Source of the DNA: Bog-793 sp963785415
GTDB lineage: Bacteria; Actinomycetota; Acidimicrobiia; Acidimicrobiales; Bog-793
DNA length: 64,000 nt
Assembly (NCBI GenBank): GCA_963785415.1
Contig: CAWAVB010000001.1
Coordinates: 496,001-560,000 of the forward strand
Reading direction: 5' to 3'
Notes under the pieces: generated by a model
Database searches by the model: none
What the model saw: the letters and a program-made list of their open reading frames with translations, nothing else
Told to the model about the DNA's origin: nothing
Shown: piece after piece, positions 8,294-16,624 of the stretch
Layout: every line of letters starts with the position of its first letter
Numbering within the stretch: the stretch's first letter is position 1
Program-made: the position numbers and the translations under genes

Positions 8294-9303
8294 GTCTGCC
8301 CCCCGTCCTCGTCGGTCCCGAGGAGACCGAACCGCCGGATGTTCCGGTCCGCGATCGCCTGGATGCGGGAGATGTCGTCGGTGCGCGGCGGATCACCGAA
8401 GAGGTGGGCGAACCGCCGCTGCGGCCGCAGGTACGCCTCGACCGGGAGGAGGTGGCGGATCGGCGTCGCCTGGAGGATCTCGCCGTACGCCGCCTCGAAC
8501 AACGGGAACAGACCCGTCTCGCAGGCGAGGCGGGCGATGCGGATCGTGTCCTCCGGGGCCGTGCCCCAGCCGAGCGGGCACGGGACGAGGACGTGGAGAT
8601 AGCGCGCACCACGCAGGTCCATCGCGCGTCCGACCTTTGCCTCGAGGTCGTGCAGGTCGGCGACGGTGGCCGTGGCGACGTAGGGGATCCCGTGCGCGAC
8701 AGCGAGCAGTGGCAGGCTCTTGCCCTTCCCGAAGGCGTTTCCGGGTTCGCGTCCGACGGCCTCCGTCGTCGCGGTGCGCGCCGCGGCGGGCGTCGCGCCG
8801 GAGCGCTGCACGCCGGTGTTCATGTAGGCCTCGTTGTCGTAGCAGACGAACAGACAGTCGTCGTCACGTTCGAACATCCCCGACAGACAGCCGAATCCGA
8901 TGTCCACCGCTCCCCCGTCGCCCGCCACGACGACAACACGGGTCTTCGTGTCACCGGCCGTCTTCAGCGCCGCGGCGACCCCTGTTCCGACGGCGGCCGC
9001 GTTGCCGAACACCGAGTGGATCCAGGGAACCCGCCACGAAGACTCGGGGAACTGCGTCGAAAAAGCGACCAGACACCCGGTCGCGTTGACGACGATCATC
9101 TGCCCGTCCGTGGCCGCCATCGCGGCGTCGAGCACGTAGCGCGCACCCAGGGCCTGGCCGCATCCCTGGCACGCCCGGTGACCCGACGTGAGCGAGTTCC
9201 AGCGGCCGCGGTCGGACTGCACGGTGCGCTGCTGCGGGTCGACGAGCCGGTTGCCGACCGCGAAACTGCCCACTTGGTAGAACTTGATCGTCTGCTCTGT
9301 CAT
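8290..9303 (-). CDS. porB: Pyruvate:ferredoxin oxidoreductase beta subunit
   Basis: TPP-binding subunit of the multi-subunit 2-oxoacid:ferredoxin oxidoreductase. The 337 residues include the cluster motif HRACQGCGQAL near 42-52, a further Cys (NATGC), the TPP motif GDGGAVDIG near 128 followed by YDNEAYMNTGVQRS, and PYVATATVADLHDL plus LVPCPLGWG, which are typical of pyruvate-type PorB rather than KorB. The start is ATG, 9 bases after the porA stop. Reaction: pyruvate + CoA + oxidised ferredoxin to acetyl-CoA + CO2 + reduced ferredoxin, reversible as pyruvate synthase. Confidence 0.95.
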   Translation of the reverse strand: MTEQTIKFYQVGSFAVGNRLVDPQQRTVQSDRGRWNSLTSGHRACQGCGQALGARYVLDAAMAATDGQMIVVNATGCLVAFSTQFPESSWRVPWIHSVFGNAAAVGTGVAAALKTAGDTKTRVVVVAGDGGAVDIGFGCLSGMFERDDDCLFVCYDNEAYMNTGVQRSGATPAAARTATTEAVGREPGNAFGKGKSLPLLAVAHGIPYVATATVADLHDLEAKVGRAMDLRGARYLHVLVPCPLGWGTAPEDTIRIARLACETGLFPLFEAAYGEILQATPIRHLLPVEAYLRPQRRFAHLFGDPPRTDDISRIQAIADRNIRRFGLLGTDEDGGQT

Positions 9304-9312
9304 CTCGATCCC

Positions 9313-10566
9313 CTAGACGATCCGCGCCGTCGGCGTGCGCAGGTCGCCGAACACGCGTCCGACGCTCGGTGGGGTGCTCAAGTCGGCCGCCATCCGGGCG
9401 AGCTCCCGGTCGACGGCATCCCGGTCGAGATCGAGGAAGCTCACCGCGCCGAGCTCGCCGCGGATCGCCTCCCCGAGGACCCGACGTAGCGACCCTTCGG
9501 TGATCGCCCGTCCGCCCAGGCCAGCGACGACCGTGAAGGTTCTCGTCCCTCGATTGGTGACCAACGCGTCAACGTCGGCACCGAGGATGCCCCGGCTGCC
9601 GGCGGCGAGCGCCTTTTCGATGACGACGACCCGGTGGGCGCCTTCGAGCGCCTCGGCGAGCGCCGCCTCCGGGAACGGCCGGAACGTCGTGAGGTGGACC
9701 ACGCCGATCTTCGTCCCCTCCTCGCGCATCTGGTCGACGACGTCCTTGGTCGTTCCCACGATGGAGCCCAGCGCGACGACGATCGTCTCGGCGTCCTCGC
9801 AGCGGTAGGACGAGACGAGGCCCCCGCTCTGACGGCCGACGACACGGCCGAATTCGTCCGCGAGCTCCGGGATCCGGGCGAGCGCGCCAAGGTGACGCGC
9901 CTGGGTGAGGTAACGGGCTTCGGCGTAGGCCTCCGGTCCGACCACTCCCCCGATCGAGACCGGGTCCGCCGGGTCGAGGATCAGCCGTGGCTCGAACGGC
10001 GGCAGAAAGCGGTCGACCTGTTCCTGGGTCGGAATCTCGACCCGTTCCACGGCGTGGGTGAGGGTGAAACCGTCCATGCAGACCATCACGGGCAGGCTGA
10101 GTTCCTCGGCGAGGCGGAAGGCCTGGATGTGAAGGTCGACGGCGTGCTGGTTCGTCTCGGCGAACAGCTGGATCCAGCCGGCGTCCCGCAAGGCCATCGC
10201 GTCGGAGTGGTCGTTCCAGGAGTTGACCGGCGCCCCCACGGCCCGGTTGGCGACGGTCATCACGATCGGCAGCCCGAGCCCGGCGGCGTTGAAGACCGCT
10301 TCCGTCATGTAAAGCAGTCCCTGGCTCGACGTCGCGGTGTAGGTCCGAGCCCCGGTGGCCGAGGCGCCGATCAGCACGGAGATCGCCGCGAATTCGGACT
10401 CGACGTTGATGAATTCGCACGGCTTGAGCCGCCCGGATTTCACCAGCGTCCCGGCGCCTTCGATGATGTGGGTCTGCGGCGAGATCGGGTAGGCGCAAAC
10501 GACCCGAGGGCGACACAAGGCAACCGCTTCCGCGACGGCGCGTGAGCCCTCAATCTGGCGAAGCAC
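9313..10566 (-). CDS. porA: Pyruvate:ferredoxin oxidoreductase alpha subunit
   Basis: Large substrate-binding subunit (417 residues) of the 2-oxoacid oxidoreductase. The pyrimidine-binding domain shows AYPISPQTHIIEG near residue 25, INVESEFAAISVLIGAS near 53 and TATSSQGLLYMTEAVFNAAG near 77. The central and transketolase C-terminal domains follow, with IGVVHLTTFRPFPE near 295. The GTG start at 10566 has a strong AAAGGAGG seven bases upstream, located inside the end of porG, so the two genes overlap by 17 bases. Order porG-porA-porB then ferredoxin-like subunit matches archaeal-type four-subunit enzymes. Confidence 0.95.
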   Translation of the reverse strand: MLRQIEGSRAVAEAVALCRPRVVCAYPISPQTHIIEGAGTLVKSGRLKPCEFINVESEFAAISVLIGASATGARTYTATSSQGLLYMTEAVFNAAGLGLPIVMTVANRAVGAPVNSWNDHSDAMALRDAGWIQLFAETNQHAVDLHIQAFRLAEELSLPVMVCMDGFTLTHAVERVEIPTQEQVDRFLPPFEPRLILDPADPVSIGGVVGPEAYAEARYLTQARHLGALARIPELADEFGRVVGRQSGGLVSSYRCEDAETIVVALGSIVGTTKDVVDQMREEGTKIGVVHLTTFRPFPEAALAEALEGAHRVVVIEKALAAGSRGILGADVDALVTNRGTRTFTVVAGLGGRAITEGSLRRVLGEAIRGELGAVSFLDLDRDAVDRELARMAADLSTPPSVGRVFGDLRTPTARIV

Positions 10567-11170
10567 CGACGGTCCTCCTTTGACTTATTTGGTGCGCCAC
10601 AAGTGCTTCCGGGCCGGCGCGCGTCTGGTTGAACGCCTCGGTCACCGCGGCGACGTTCCCGTCGCGCATCGCCCCCGAGAAGCGCTCCTCGATGGCGGCG
10701 ATGACGGCCGCAAGTGAAACGACACCGGTCAACGCGGCAAGACCGCCGAGCATCACCGCGTTCGGTAACGGCCGACCGAGGTGTGCGATCGCGATCTCAG
10801 TTGCCCGGAGCGACAGGACGTGGTTGGCGGGCAGATCCTTGGCGATCCCCGCGACGCCGAGCTCTTCCAGGGTCTTCGCGGTATTGACGACCACGTAGCC
10901 TTGGGGTTTCAGACCCGAGAACAACCCCAGCCCGTGCAGCAGCGTCGCATCCTGGATTACGAGCGCGTCTGGTTCGTCGATCGGCGCGCGCGTCCTGATC
11001 TCGCGTTCACTGATCCGGCAGAACGACGCAACCGGCGCACCGCTGCGTTCTGCGCCGAAGCTCGGGAAGGCCTGGGCGTGACGGCCGTCGTTGAACGCCG
11101 CGACGGCCAACAGTTCCGCCGCGGTCACCACCCCCTGCCCACCGCGTCCATGGAACCGAACCTGGAACAT
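10550..11170 (-). CDS. porG: Pyruvate:ferredoxin oxidoreductase gamma subunit
   Basis: First gene of the oxidoreductase operon. The 206 residues begin with the conserved FQVRFHGRGGQGVVTAAELL, followed by FPSFGAERSGAPVASFCRIS, both hallmark motifs of the gamma domain, and a central GYVVVNTAK strand. Length agrees with separate PorG proteins. The C-terminal ~20 residues (HQISQRRTVGASPD end) are outside the domain and run into porA. The start is ATG. It is transcribed divergently from the hydrogenase operon, with about 208 bases in between. Confidence 0.93.
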   Translation of the reverse strand: MFQVRFHGRGGQGVVTAAELLAVAAFNDGRHAQAFPSFGAERSGAPVASFCRISEREIRTRAPIDEPDALVIQDATLLHGLGLFSGLKPQGYVVVNTAKTLEELGVAGIAKDLPANHVLSLRATEIAIAHLGRPLPNAVMLGGLAALTGVVSLAAVIAAIEERFSGAMRDGNVAAVTEAFNQTRAGPEALVAHQISQRRTVGASPD

Positions 11171-11378
11171 CCGCAGCCTCGCCGTCCGCCCACTAGACGC
11201 CTAGCTCGAGCACCGCCCCTCGATCTGGTCGCTTCCTTGGCCCGATGGTCGCGTCGGCCAGCCGCGTTGACCAGGGCCGATGGTCACATGCCCCCCGGTG
11301 CTTTGGCCCGGAATCCCCTTCTCGGGAATGGGTCCACCGGCCCTTCCGTGGCGACGAGCCGCGCCCTAACGTGTCGGC
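11171..11378. promoter_or_regulatory. Divergent control region between porG and hydB
   Basis: This spacer must hold promoters for both operons. For hydB, TAACGT at 11367-11372 ends exactly seven bases before the GTG start, with a weak TTCCGT at 11343-11348 upstream (18-base spacer) and no Shine-Dalgarno sequence, so a leaderless mRNA is likely. Two near-identical 15-base direct repeats (11239-11253 and 11274-11288, core CCGATGGTC) lie 35 bases apart and could bind a regulator. I did not find a convincing FNR, Crp or DosR box. Confidence 0.45.
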
Positions 11379-12530
11379 GTGCCTTCCCCTGATGGTGTCG
11401 TCATCGATCCAGACGGGGTCGACTCGCTCATCGCATCGCTTCGGGCCCAGGGCTACCGCGTCGTGGGACCCGTCGTGTCCAACGGTGCCATCGTCCATCG
11501 CGAGATCCAGTCCGTCGAGGATCTCCCGAAGGGCTGGCATGACGAACAGCGACCCGGTTCGTACCGCATCAGTCACGGCGACGACCAGGAGCTGTTCGGA
11601 TGGGCGGTCGGTCCCGAATCGTTCAAGCAGTCGGTCTTCCCCTCCCGGGCGGTGCTGTGGCGCGCCCGACGCGACGGAGGTGAGGTCGCGGTCGAGGCGG
11701 AGGTCGACGACGCCCCGCGCGAGGCGTTCTTCGGGGCCCGCCCGTGCGAGGTCGCGGCGCTCGACGTCCTCGGCGGCGTGCTCGCCGGGGCGGCCCGTCC
11801 CGATCCCGTCTTCACCCGCCGGCGCGACGCGGCCTTCGTCGTCACCGTGGAGTGTGGCACTCCCGCGGCGACCTGCTTCTGCACCTCGATGGGCTCCGGC
11901 CCCGCGGCTGGGGGGAACTTCGACCTCGCGCTCACGGAGCTCGCCGGGCCCGATCACCGCTTCCTCGTACACGTGGGATCGGAGCGGGGCGGCGCCGTGC
12001 TCGCCGGGATCGCCTCGCGGCCCGCGACCGCCGACGACGCGAAGGCCCGCGACGCGGTCGTCGGCCGCGCTGAGTCCGCCATCAGCCGGACGCTCGACGC
12101 CGCCGCAGCCCCGGGGCTGCTCGCGCGCAACCTCGAGCACCCGCGCTGGGACGACGTCGCCAGCCGCTGTCTCGCCTGCGGGAACTGCACGCTCGTGTGC
12201 CCGACCTGCTTCTGCGCTGCCGTCGAGGAGAAGACCGACCTCTCCGGCACCGCTGAGCAGATCCGCCGCTGGGACTCGTGCTTCGACCTCGCCCACTCCT
12301 ATCTACACGGCGGTTCGGTCCGCGTCTCGACGCGATCCCGCTACCGCCAGTGGATGACCCACAAGCTCTCGACTTGGGTCGACCAGTTCGGGAACTCGGG
12401 TTGCATCGGTTGCGGGCGCTGCATCACGTGGTGTCCGGTGGGCATTGACATCACCGAGGAGCTCGCCGCGATCGCGGCGAGCGACGGCGCGGTGAAAAAG
12501 GACGAACCCGCTGCGGTTCGGGACAGGTAG
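11379..12530 (+). CDS. hydB: NiFe hydrogenase (group 3b type) iron-sulfur subunit HydB
   Basis: Beta subunit of a cytoplasmic NADP-linked hydrogenase, related to the sulfhydrogenase beta chain and anaerobic sulfite reductase subunit A. The 383 residues hold a long N-terminal domain with FFGARPCEVAALDVL (near 115) and CGTPAATCFCTSMG (near 155), and two ferredoxin-type clusters near the C-terminus: CLACGNCTLVCPTCFC (near 267) and CIGCGRCITWCP (near 345). It would carry electrons from the NiFe core to the flavin subunit. The GTG start is probably the transcript's first codon. It begins a tightly packed operon. Confidence 0.92.
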   Translation: MPSPDGVVIDPDGVDSLIASLRAQGYRVVGPVVSNGAIVHREIQSVEDLPKGWHDEQRPGSYRISHGDDQELFGWAVGPESFKQSVFPSRAVLWRARRDGGEVAVEAEVDDAPREAFFGARPCEVAALDVLGGVLAGAARPDPVFTRRRDAAFVVTVECGTPAATCFCTSMGSGPAAGGNFDLALTELAGPDHRFLVHVGSERGGAVLAGIASRPATADDAKARDAVVGRAESAISRTLDAAAAPGLLARNLEHPRWDDVASRCLACGNCTLVCPTCFCAAVEEKTDLSGTAEQIRRWDSCFDLAHSYLHGGSVRVSTRSRYRQWMTHKLSTWVDQFGNSGCIGCGRCITWCPVGIDITEELAAIAASDGAVKKDEPAAVRDR

Positions 12531-12535
12531 GCGTG

Positions 12536-13003
12536 ATGGAAGAGATGAGCGATCTCATCGCCAAGAATTCGTTGTTCGCCGGTCTCCCCGACTCGACGAT
12601 CGAGCTCGCCGTCGGGTGCGCGCAGAACGTCGCGTTCGAGCCCGGAGCCCGCATCCTGGTCGAAGGCGAGCCGGCCGACACCTTGTACCTCCTGCGGCGC
12701 GGACGGGTCGCCCTTCAGGTGCAGCGTCCGTCCGGCAAGCCCCTCGTCATCGAGACGATCGGCCCGAACAGCGTGCTCGGCTGGTCCTGGCTCGTTCCGC
12801 CGTACCGCTGGCAATTCGACGGCGTGGCGATCGACCCGGTCGGCGCCGTCGCCATCGACGGCACGTGCTTGCGCGCCAAGGCCGACGCCGACTCGGTGTT
12901 CGGCTACGCGCTCCTGCAGCGCATCAGCGGCGTCCTGCTCAGCCGCCTGCAATCGACACGCGTCCGTCTCCTCGACCTCTACGGGCACAGCCTTGATGAC
13001 TGA
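12536..13003 (+). CDS. Stand-alone cyclic nucleotide-binding (Crp-like) domain protein
   Basis: 155 residues forming a single cNMP-binding beta-roll: LFAGLPDSTIELAV at the start, PGARILVEGEPADTLYLLRRGRVAL in pieces through residues 35-65, then IGPNSVLGWSWLVPPYRW. No helix-turn-helix or other effector domain follows, so it is not a standard Crp regulator. The usual cAMP contact (RxSA type) is not obvious; WSWLVPPYRWQF stands in its place. It is embedded between hydB and hydG, with its SD over the hydB stop and its own stop overlapping the hydG start by 8 bases, which suggests a sensor or assembly partner of the hydrogenase. GTG at 12533 is an alternative start. Confidence 0.85.
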   Translation: MEEMSDLIAKNSLFAGLPDSTIELAVGCAQNVAFEPGARILVEGEPADTLYLLRRGRVALQVQRPSGKPLVIETIGPNSVLGWSWLVPPYRWQFDGVAIDPVGAVAIDGTCLRAKADADSVFGYALLQRISGVLLSRLQSTRVRLLDLYGHSLDD

Positions 13004-13841
13004 AGCCACACTGACGAAGCCCGGGCCGTTCGTGCCCTCCCGATACCGCGTCGTGGACCGCAAAGTGGAGACGTTCGACATCACGACGCTGTGGCTCGAA
13101 CCGGTCGATCAGCCGATCGACGCCTTCAAGGCGGGGCAGTTCAACATGCTCACGGCGTTCGGGGTCGGCGAGATCGCCATCTCCATCAGCTCGGCGCCGG
13201 GCGCGCCGGGCGCGATCGAGCACACCGTCCGTGACGTGGGCGCCGTGAGCCACGCGCTCTCGCAGTCCGCGGTGGGTGACATCGTCGGTGTGCGCGGACC
13301 GTTCGGCACCGACTGGGGTCTCGACACCCTCGACGGTGTCAACGTCGTCGTCGTCGCCGGCGGCATCGGACTCGCGCCGCTGCGCGGCGCCATGCGCTAC
13401 CTCGCCGAGAACAAGTCGCCGAAGCGCGCCGTCGCCCTGCGCGTCGGGGCCCGGCTCCCGGACCAGATCGTCTTCCCCGACGAGATCGCCCGCTGGGGCG
13501 AGATGGGCCTCGACGTCGCGGTGACGGTCGATGTCGCCGACGCCGGGTGGACCGGCCAGGTCGGCGTCGTCACCCAGATCCTCGCCGAGCTCCCCTTCGA
13601 CGGTGCAGGCGCGATCGCACTCGTCTGCGGACCAGAGATCATGATGCGCTTCAGCGCGCGGTCCCTCGTCGACCTCGGCGTCGCACCGGAGAACATCCGG
13701 GTGTCGCTCGAGCGCAACATGCAGTGCGGCATCGCGATGTGCGGGCACTGCCAACTCGGGCCGTACCTGCTGTGCCGGGACGGGCCGGTCGTCCCCTATG
13801 CGCCGCTTGCGGCGGAGCTGATCACGGAGAGCGAACGATGA
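12996..13841 (+). CDS. hydG: NiFe hydrogenase (group 3b type) FAD/NAD(P)-binding subunit HydG
   Basis: Diaphorase-like subunit that exchanges electrons between NADP(H) and the hydrogenase clusters. The 281 residues show an FAD domain (FKAGQFNMLTAFGVGE, ISISSAPG near 60), an NAD(P) Rossmann part with VAGGIGLAPLRGAMR near 126, and a C-terminal 2Fe-2S motif, CGIAMCGHCQLGPYLLC near 244-260. This matches the dihydroorotate dehydrogenase electron-transfer-like family used by sulfhydrogenase gamma subunits. ATG at 12996 overlaps the preceding gene; its stop overlaps hydD as ATGA. Confidence 0.92.
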   Translation: MTEATLTKPGPFVPSRYRVVDRKVETFDITTLWLEPVDQPIDAFKAGQFNMLTAFGVGEIAISISSAPGAPGAIEHTVRDVGAVSHALSQSAVGDIVGVRGPFGTDWGLDTLDGVNVVVVAGGIGLAPLRGAMRYLAENKSPKRAVALRVGARLPDQIVFPDEIARWGEMGLDVAVTVDVADAGWTGQVGVVTQILAELPFDGAGAIALVCGPEIMMRFSARSLVDLGVAPENIRVSLERNMQCGIAMCGHCQLGPYLLCRDGPVVPYAPLAAELITESER

Positions 13842-14611
13842 CGAGTCGACCGACGCTTGCGGTGTGGAAGTTCGCCTCGTGCGACGGCTGCCAGCTCGGC
13901 ATCCTCGACTGCGAGGACGAGCTCCTCCAACTCGCGCAGGCCGTGCAGATCGCCAGCTTCACCGAGATGACGAGCGCAGTGATCGAGGGCCCCTACGACG
14001 TCTCGCTCGTCGAGGGATCGATCACGACCCCCGACGATGCCGACCGGATCCTCGCGGTGCGCGCCGCCTCGGGACTTCTCGTCACGATCGGGGCGTGCGC
14101 GACGGCCGGCGGGATCCAGGCGCTCCGCAACTACGCCAACGTCGGCGAGTACACCTCGACCGTCTACGCGCATCCGGAGTACATCTCGACCCTCGCCGAG
14201 AGCAGCCCGATCTCGTCATACGTCCAGGTCGACGTCGAACTGCGCGGCTGCCCGATCAACCGCCTCCAGCTCGTCGAGGTCGTCACCGCGCTGCTCGCCG
14301 GCCGCCGCCCGGTCATCCCCGGCTACAGCGTCTGCGAGGAGTGCAAGACGGCCGGCAATCTCTGCGTCCTCGTCGCCCACGGGACACCGTGCCTCGGCCC
14401 GGTGACCCGCGCCGGGTGCGGCGCCCTCTGCCCGGCGGTGAACCGCGGCTGCTACGGCTGCTTCGGCCCGGCGAACACGACGAACACCGGGTCGCTGTCG
14501 AAGCGGCTCGCCGATCTCGGCCTGTCCGACCGGGGGGTGTCGCGGATGTTCCGGACCTTCAACTCCGCCGCGACCGAGTTCTCAAAGGAGAGTCTCGAGC
14601 ATGACGCCTAG
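13838..14611 (+). CDS. hydD: NiFe hydrogenase (group 3b type) small subunit HydD
   Basis: Electron-transferring small subunit, 257 residues. There is no twin-arginine signal, so the enzyme is cytoplasmic. The proximal cluster motif is ASCDGCQLGILDCE near residues 13-26, followed by VEGSITTPDD, IGACATAGGIQALRN and ELRGCPINRLQLVEV; further Cys groups CEECKTAGNLC and CGALCPAVNRGCYGCFGP would bind the medial and distal clusters. The frame is open upstream, but the ATG at 13838 forms an ATGA overlap with hydG and starts the conserved domain. It overlaps hydA by 11 bases. Confidence 0.95.
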   Translation: MTSRPTLAVWKFASCDGCQLGILDCEDELLQLAQAVQIASFTEMTSAVIEGPYDVSLVEGSITTPDDADRILAVRAASGLLVTIGACATAGGIQALRNYANVGEYTSTVYAHPEYISTLAESSPISSYVQVDVELRGCPINRLQLVEVVTALLAGRRPVIPGYSVCEECKTAGNLCVLVAHGTPCLGPVTRAGCGALCPAVNRGCYGCFGPANTTNTGSLSKRLADLGLSDRGVSRMFRTFNSAATEFSKESLEHDA

Positions 14612-15908
14612 CGGACCCAACGCGAACCGCACGATCGACGTCCACGGCCTTGCCCGGGTCGAAGGCGAAGGGTCGCTCCACGTCGCGATCCACGACGGGG
14701 CCCTCGAACGCGTCGAGCTCGAGATCTTCGAGCCGCCGCGCTTTTTCGAGGCCTTCCTCGTCGGCCGGGGCTACGAGGAGCCGCCGGACATTACGGCGCG
14801 CATCTGCGGGATCTGCCCTGTCGCCTACCAGATGTCCGCCTGCGCGGCAATCGAGGACGCCTGCGGCGTCACGGTCCCCGAGTCGATCGGCAAGCTCCGG
14901 CGCCTTTTGTACTGCGGTGAGTGGATCCAGAGCCACGCCCTCCACATCTACCTGCTCCACGCCCCGGACTTCTTCGGCTGCCGCGACGCCGTCGAGCTCG
15001 CCGCGCTGAACCCGGCCGCCGTCGAGCGCGGCCTGCGCCTAAAAAAGACCGGCAACCACCTCATGGAACTGGTCGGTGGACGGGCGATCCACCCCGTCAA
15101 CGTCCGCATCGGGGGTTTCTACCGCTCCCCCGAACGCGCCGAGATCGCCGCGATGATCGAGCCGCTCCGACGCGCCCGGGAGGAGTCGCTCGAGACGATC
15201 GCCTGGGTCGCCGGCTTCGAGTTCCCCGAGATCGAGGCGGATTACCGCTTCGTGGCGCTTTCACACCCCGACCACTACGCGATCGAGGCGGGCCGGGTCG
15301 TGTCCTCCGACGGGATCGACGCCACCCCCGGCGAGTTCACCGACGTGGCCGTCGAGGAGCACGTCGCCCGCTCGTCGGCGCTGCACTCCCGGCTGCGCGG
15401 TCGCGACCCATACCTCACTGGCCCGCTCGCCCGCTACGCGCTCAACGGGTCGAAGCTGCCCAAAGCGGCGCGTGACGCGGCCGCCGAGGCGGGTCTCGGT
15501 CCGGTGTGCGCGAACCCGTTCAAGAGCATCATCGTGCGGGCCGTCGAGCTCTACTTCGCCTGCGACGAGGCGCTGCGGCTCGCGACCGAGTACGAACCGC
15601 CCGAGCCCGCGGCCGTCCCGGTCCCGCCCCGGGCCCGCGTCGGAGCCGGGGCGACCGAGGCCCCCCGCGGCATGCTCCTGCAGCGTTACGAGCTCGACGC
15701 CGAGGGGACGATCCAATCGGCGCGCATCATGCCCCCGACGTCGCAGAACCAGCTGACGATCGAGTCCGACGTCCGCCAGGTCGTCGCCTCCGGCCTCGAG
15801 CTCGGCGACACCGAGCTCACGGCCCGCTGTGAGCTCGCCGTGCGCAACCACGATCCGTGCATCTCGTGCGCCGCCCACTTCCTCGACGTGTCGATCGACC
15901 GCTCATGA
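14601..15908 (+). CDS. hydA: NiFe hydrogenase (group 3b type) large subunit HydA
   Basis: Catalytic subunit that carries the NiFe(CN)2CO centre. In the 435 residues the L1 motif is RICGICPVAYQMSA (Cys69, Cys72) and the L2 motif is DPCISCAAH (Cys420, Cys423, His426). The L1 form with VAYQ is typical of group 3b enzymes, bidirectional NADP-linked hydrogenases. Nine residues follow the L2 His, a very short tail that the downstream protease could remove. An Ala/Pro/Arg-rich insertion occurs near residues 333-352. The stop overlaps the protease gene start as ATGA. Confidence 0.95.
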   Translation: MTPSGPNANRTIDVHGLARVEGEGSLHVAIHDGALERVELEIFEPPRFFEAFLVGRGYEEPPDITARICGICPVAYQMSACAAIEDACGVTVPESIGKLRRLLYCGEWIQSHALHIYLLHAPDFFGCRDAVELAALNPAAVERGLRLKKTGNHLMELVGGRAIHPVNVRIGGFYRSPERAEIAAMIEPLRRAREESLETIAWVAGFEFPEIEADYRFVALSHPDHYAIEAGRVVSSDGIDATPGEFTDVAVEEHVARSSALHSRLRGRDPYLTGPLARYALNGSKLPKAARDAAAEAGLGPVCANPFKSIIVRAVELYFACDEALRLATEYEPPEPAAVPVPPRARVGAGATEAPRGMLLQRYELDAEGTIQSARIMPPTSQNQLTIESDVRQVVASGLELGDTELTARCELAVRNHDPCISCAAHFLDVSIDRS

Positions 15909-16351
15909 CCACGCGTGTCGTCGTCGCCGGGATCGGCAACGCCTTCCGCCGCGACGACGGTGCCGGGCCCGCCGTCGCCCAGGTCGTTGCCGCCTCCACC
16001 GGAGCGGTCGACATCGGCCCGATCGGCGAGCCCCTCGACCTCCTCGGCCGGTGGGAGACGGCGGACCTCGCCGTCCTCGTCGACGCGACCCGCTCCGACG
16101 CCGTGGCCGGAACGGTCCGGCTCGTTGAACTCGGCGACGCCGTCGACCGGCCGAGCCAGAGCACGCACGCCATCGGCCTCGACCGCGTCGTCCGGCTCGC
16201 CCAGGTGCTGCGGAGCGCCCCGGCCCGAGTCGTCGTCGTCGGCATCGAAGGGGAGGACTTCTCCGACGGGGAAGGCCTCTCCCCCGCCGTCTCCGACGCC
16301 GTGCCCGCGGCGGCACGCCGCATCGCCGAGCTCATCGCCGAGGCGTCATGA
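15905..16351 (+). CDS. Hydrogenase maturation protease (HycI/HyaD family)
   Basis: Endopeptidase that trims the C-terminus of the hydrogenase large subunit after nickel insertion. The 148 residues start with the family motif GIGNAFRRDDGAGPAV (residues about 8-23), then a VLVDATRSD stretch supplying the second acidic metal ligand and a THAIGLDRVV segment with the conserved His. The frame is open upstream within hydA, but the ATG at 15905 overlaps the hydA TGA and lies just before the motif. It is the only processing protease in the window and sits next to its likely substrate gene. Confidence 0.93.
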   Translation: MTTRVVVAGIGNAFRRDDGAGPAVAQVVAASTGAVDIGPIGEPLDLLGRWETADLAVLVDATRSDAVAGTVRLVELGDAVDRPSQSTHAIGLDRVVRLAQVLRSAPARVVVVGIEGEDFSDGEGLSPAVSDAVPAAARRIAELIAEAS

Positions 16352-16364
16352 CCGGGGGCCGCCG

Positions 16365-16616
16365 ATGTGCATGAGCCGGCTCCACCGGGTCGTCTCGGTC
16401 ACCGACGCCCGCGCGGTGCTCGCCGCAGACATCGACGGGAGCGAGCACGCGCTGTCGCTGCTCGCTTACGACGGCTGTGCGCCGCAACCGGGCGACTGGG
16501 TCGTGGCGCACAGCGGCTACGCGCTCGGCCCCGCCGACCGGGCCGAGGCGGAGGCGGTGCTCGCCGAGTACCGCGCCGCCAGCGCGGCGATTGACGAGAA
16601 AAGCAGTCCGAACTAG
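16365..16616 (+). CDS. hypC: HypC/HybG/HupF family hydrogenase assembly chaperone
   Basis: Small chaperone (83 residues) that binds HypD and the large-subunit precursor during Fe(CN)2CO insertion. The N-terminus MCMSRLHRVVSV supplies the essential Cys2. The OB-like core continues with ALSLLAYDGCAPQPGDWVVAHSGYALG, close to the usual PGDWVLVHVGFA motif (residues about 46-58), and ends in the expected acidic/Ala helix. The ATG at 16365 was chosen because the motif requires Cys at position 2. The spacer to the protease gene is 13 bases. Genes hypA, B, D, E and F are absent from this window. Confidence 0.92.
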   Translation: MCMSRLHRVVSVTDARAVLAADIDGSEHALSLLAYDGCAPQPGDWVVAHSGYALGPADRAEAEAVLAEYRAASAAIDEKSSPN

Positions 16617-16624
16617 GAGACGAA

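Noticed and set aside
11171..11378. FNR, Crp or DosR box between por and hyd operons
   Set aside because: No match good enough to TTGAT-N4-ATCAA, TGTGA-N6-TCACA or the DosR palindrome.
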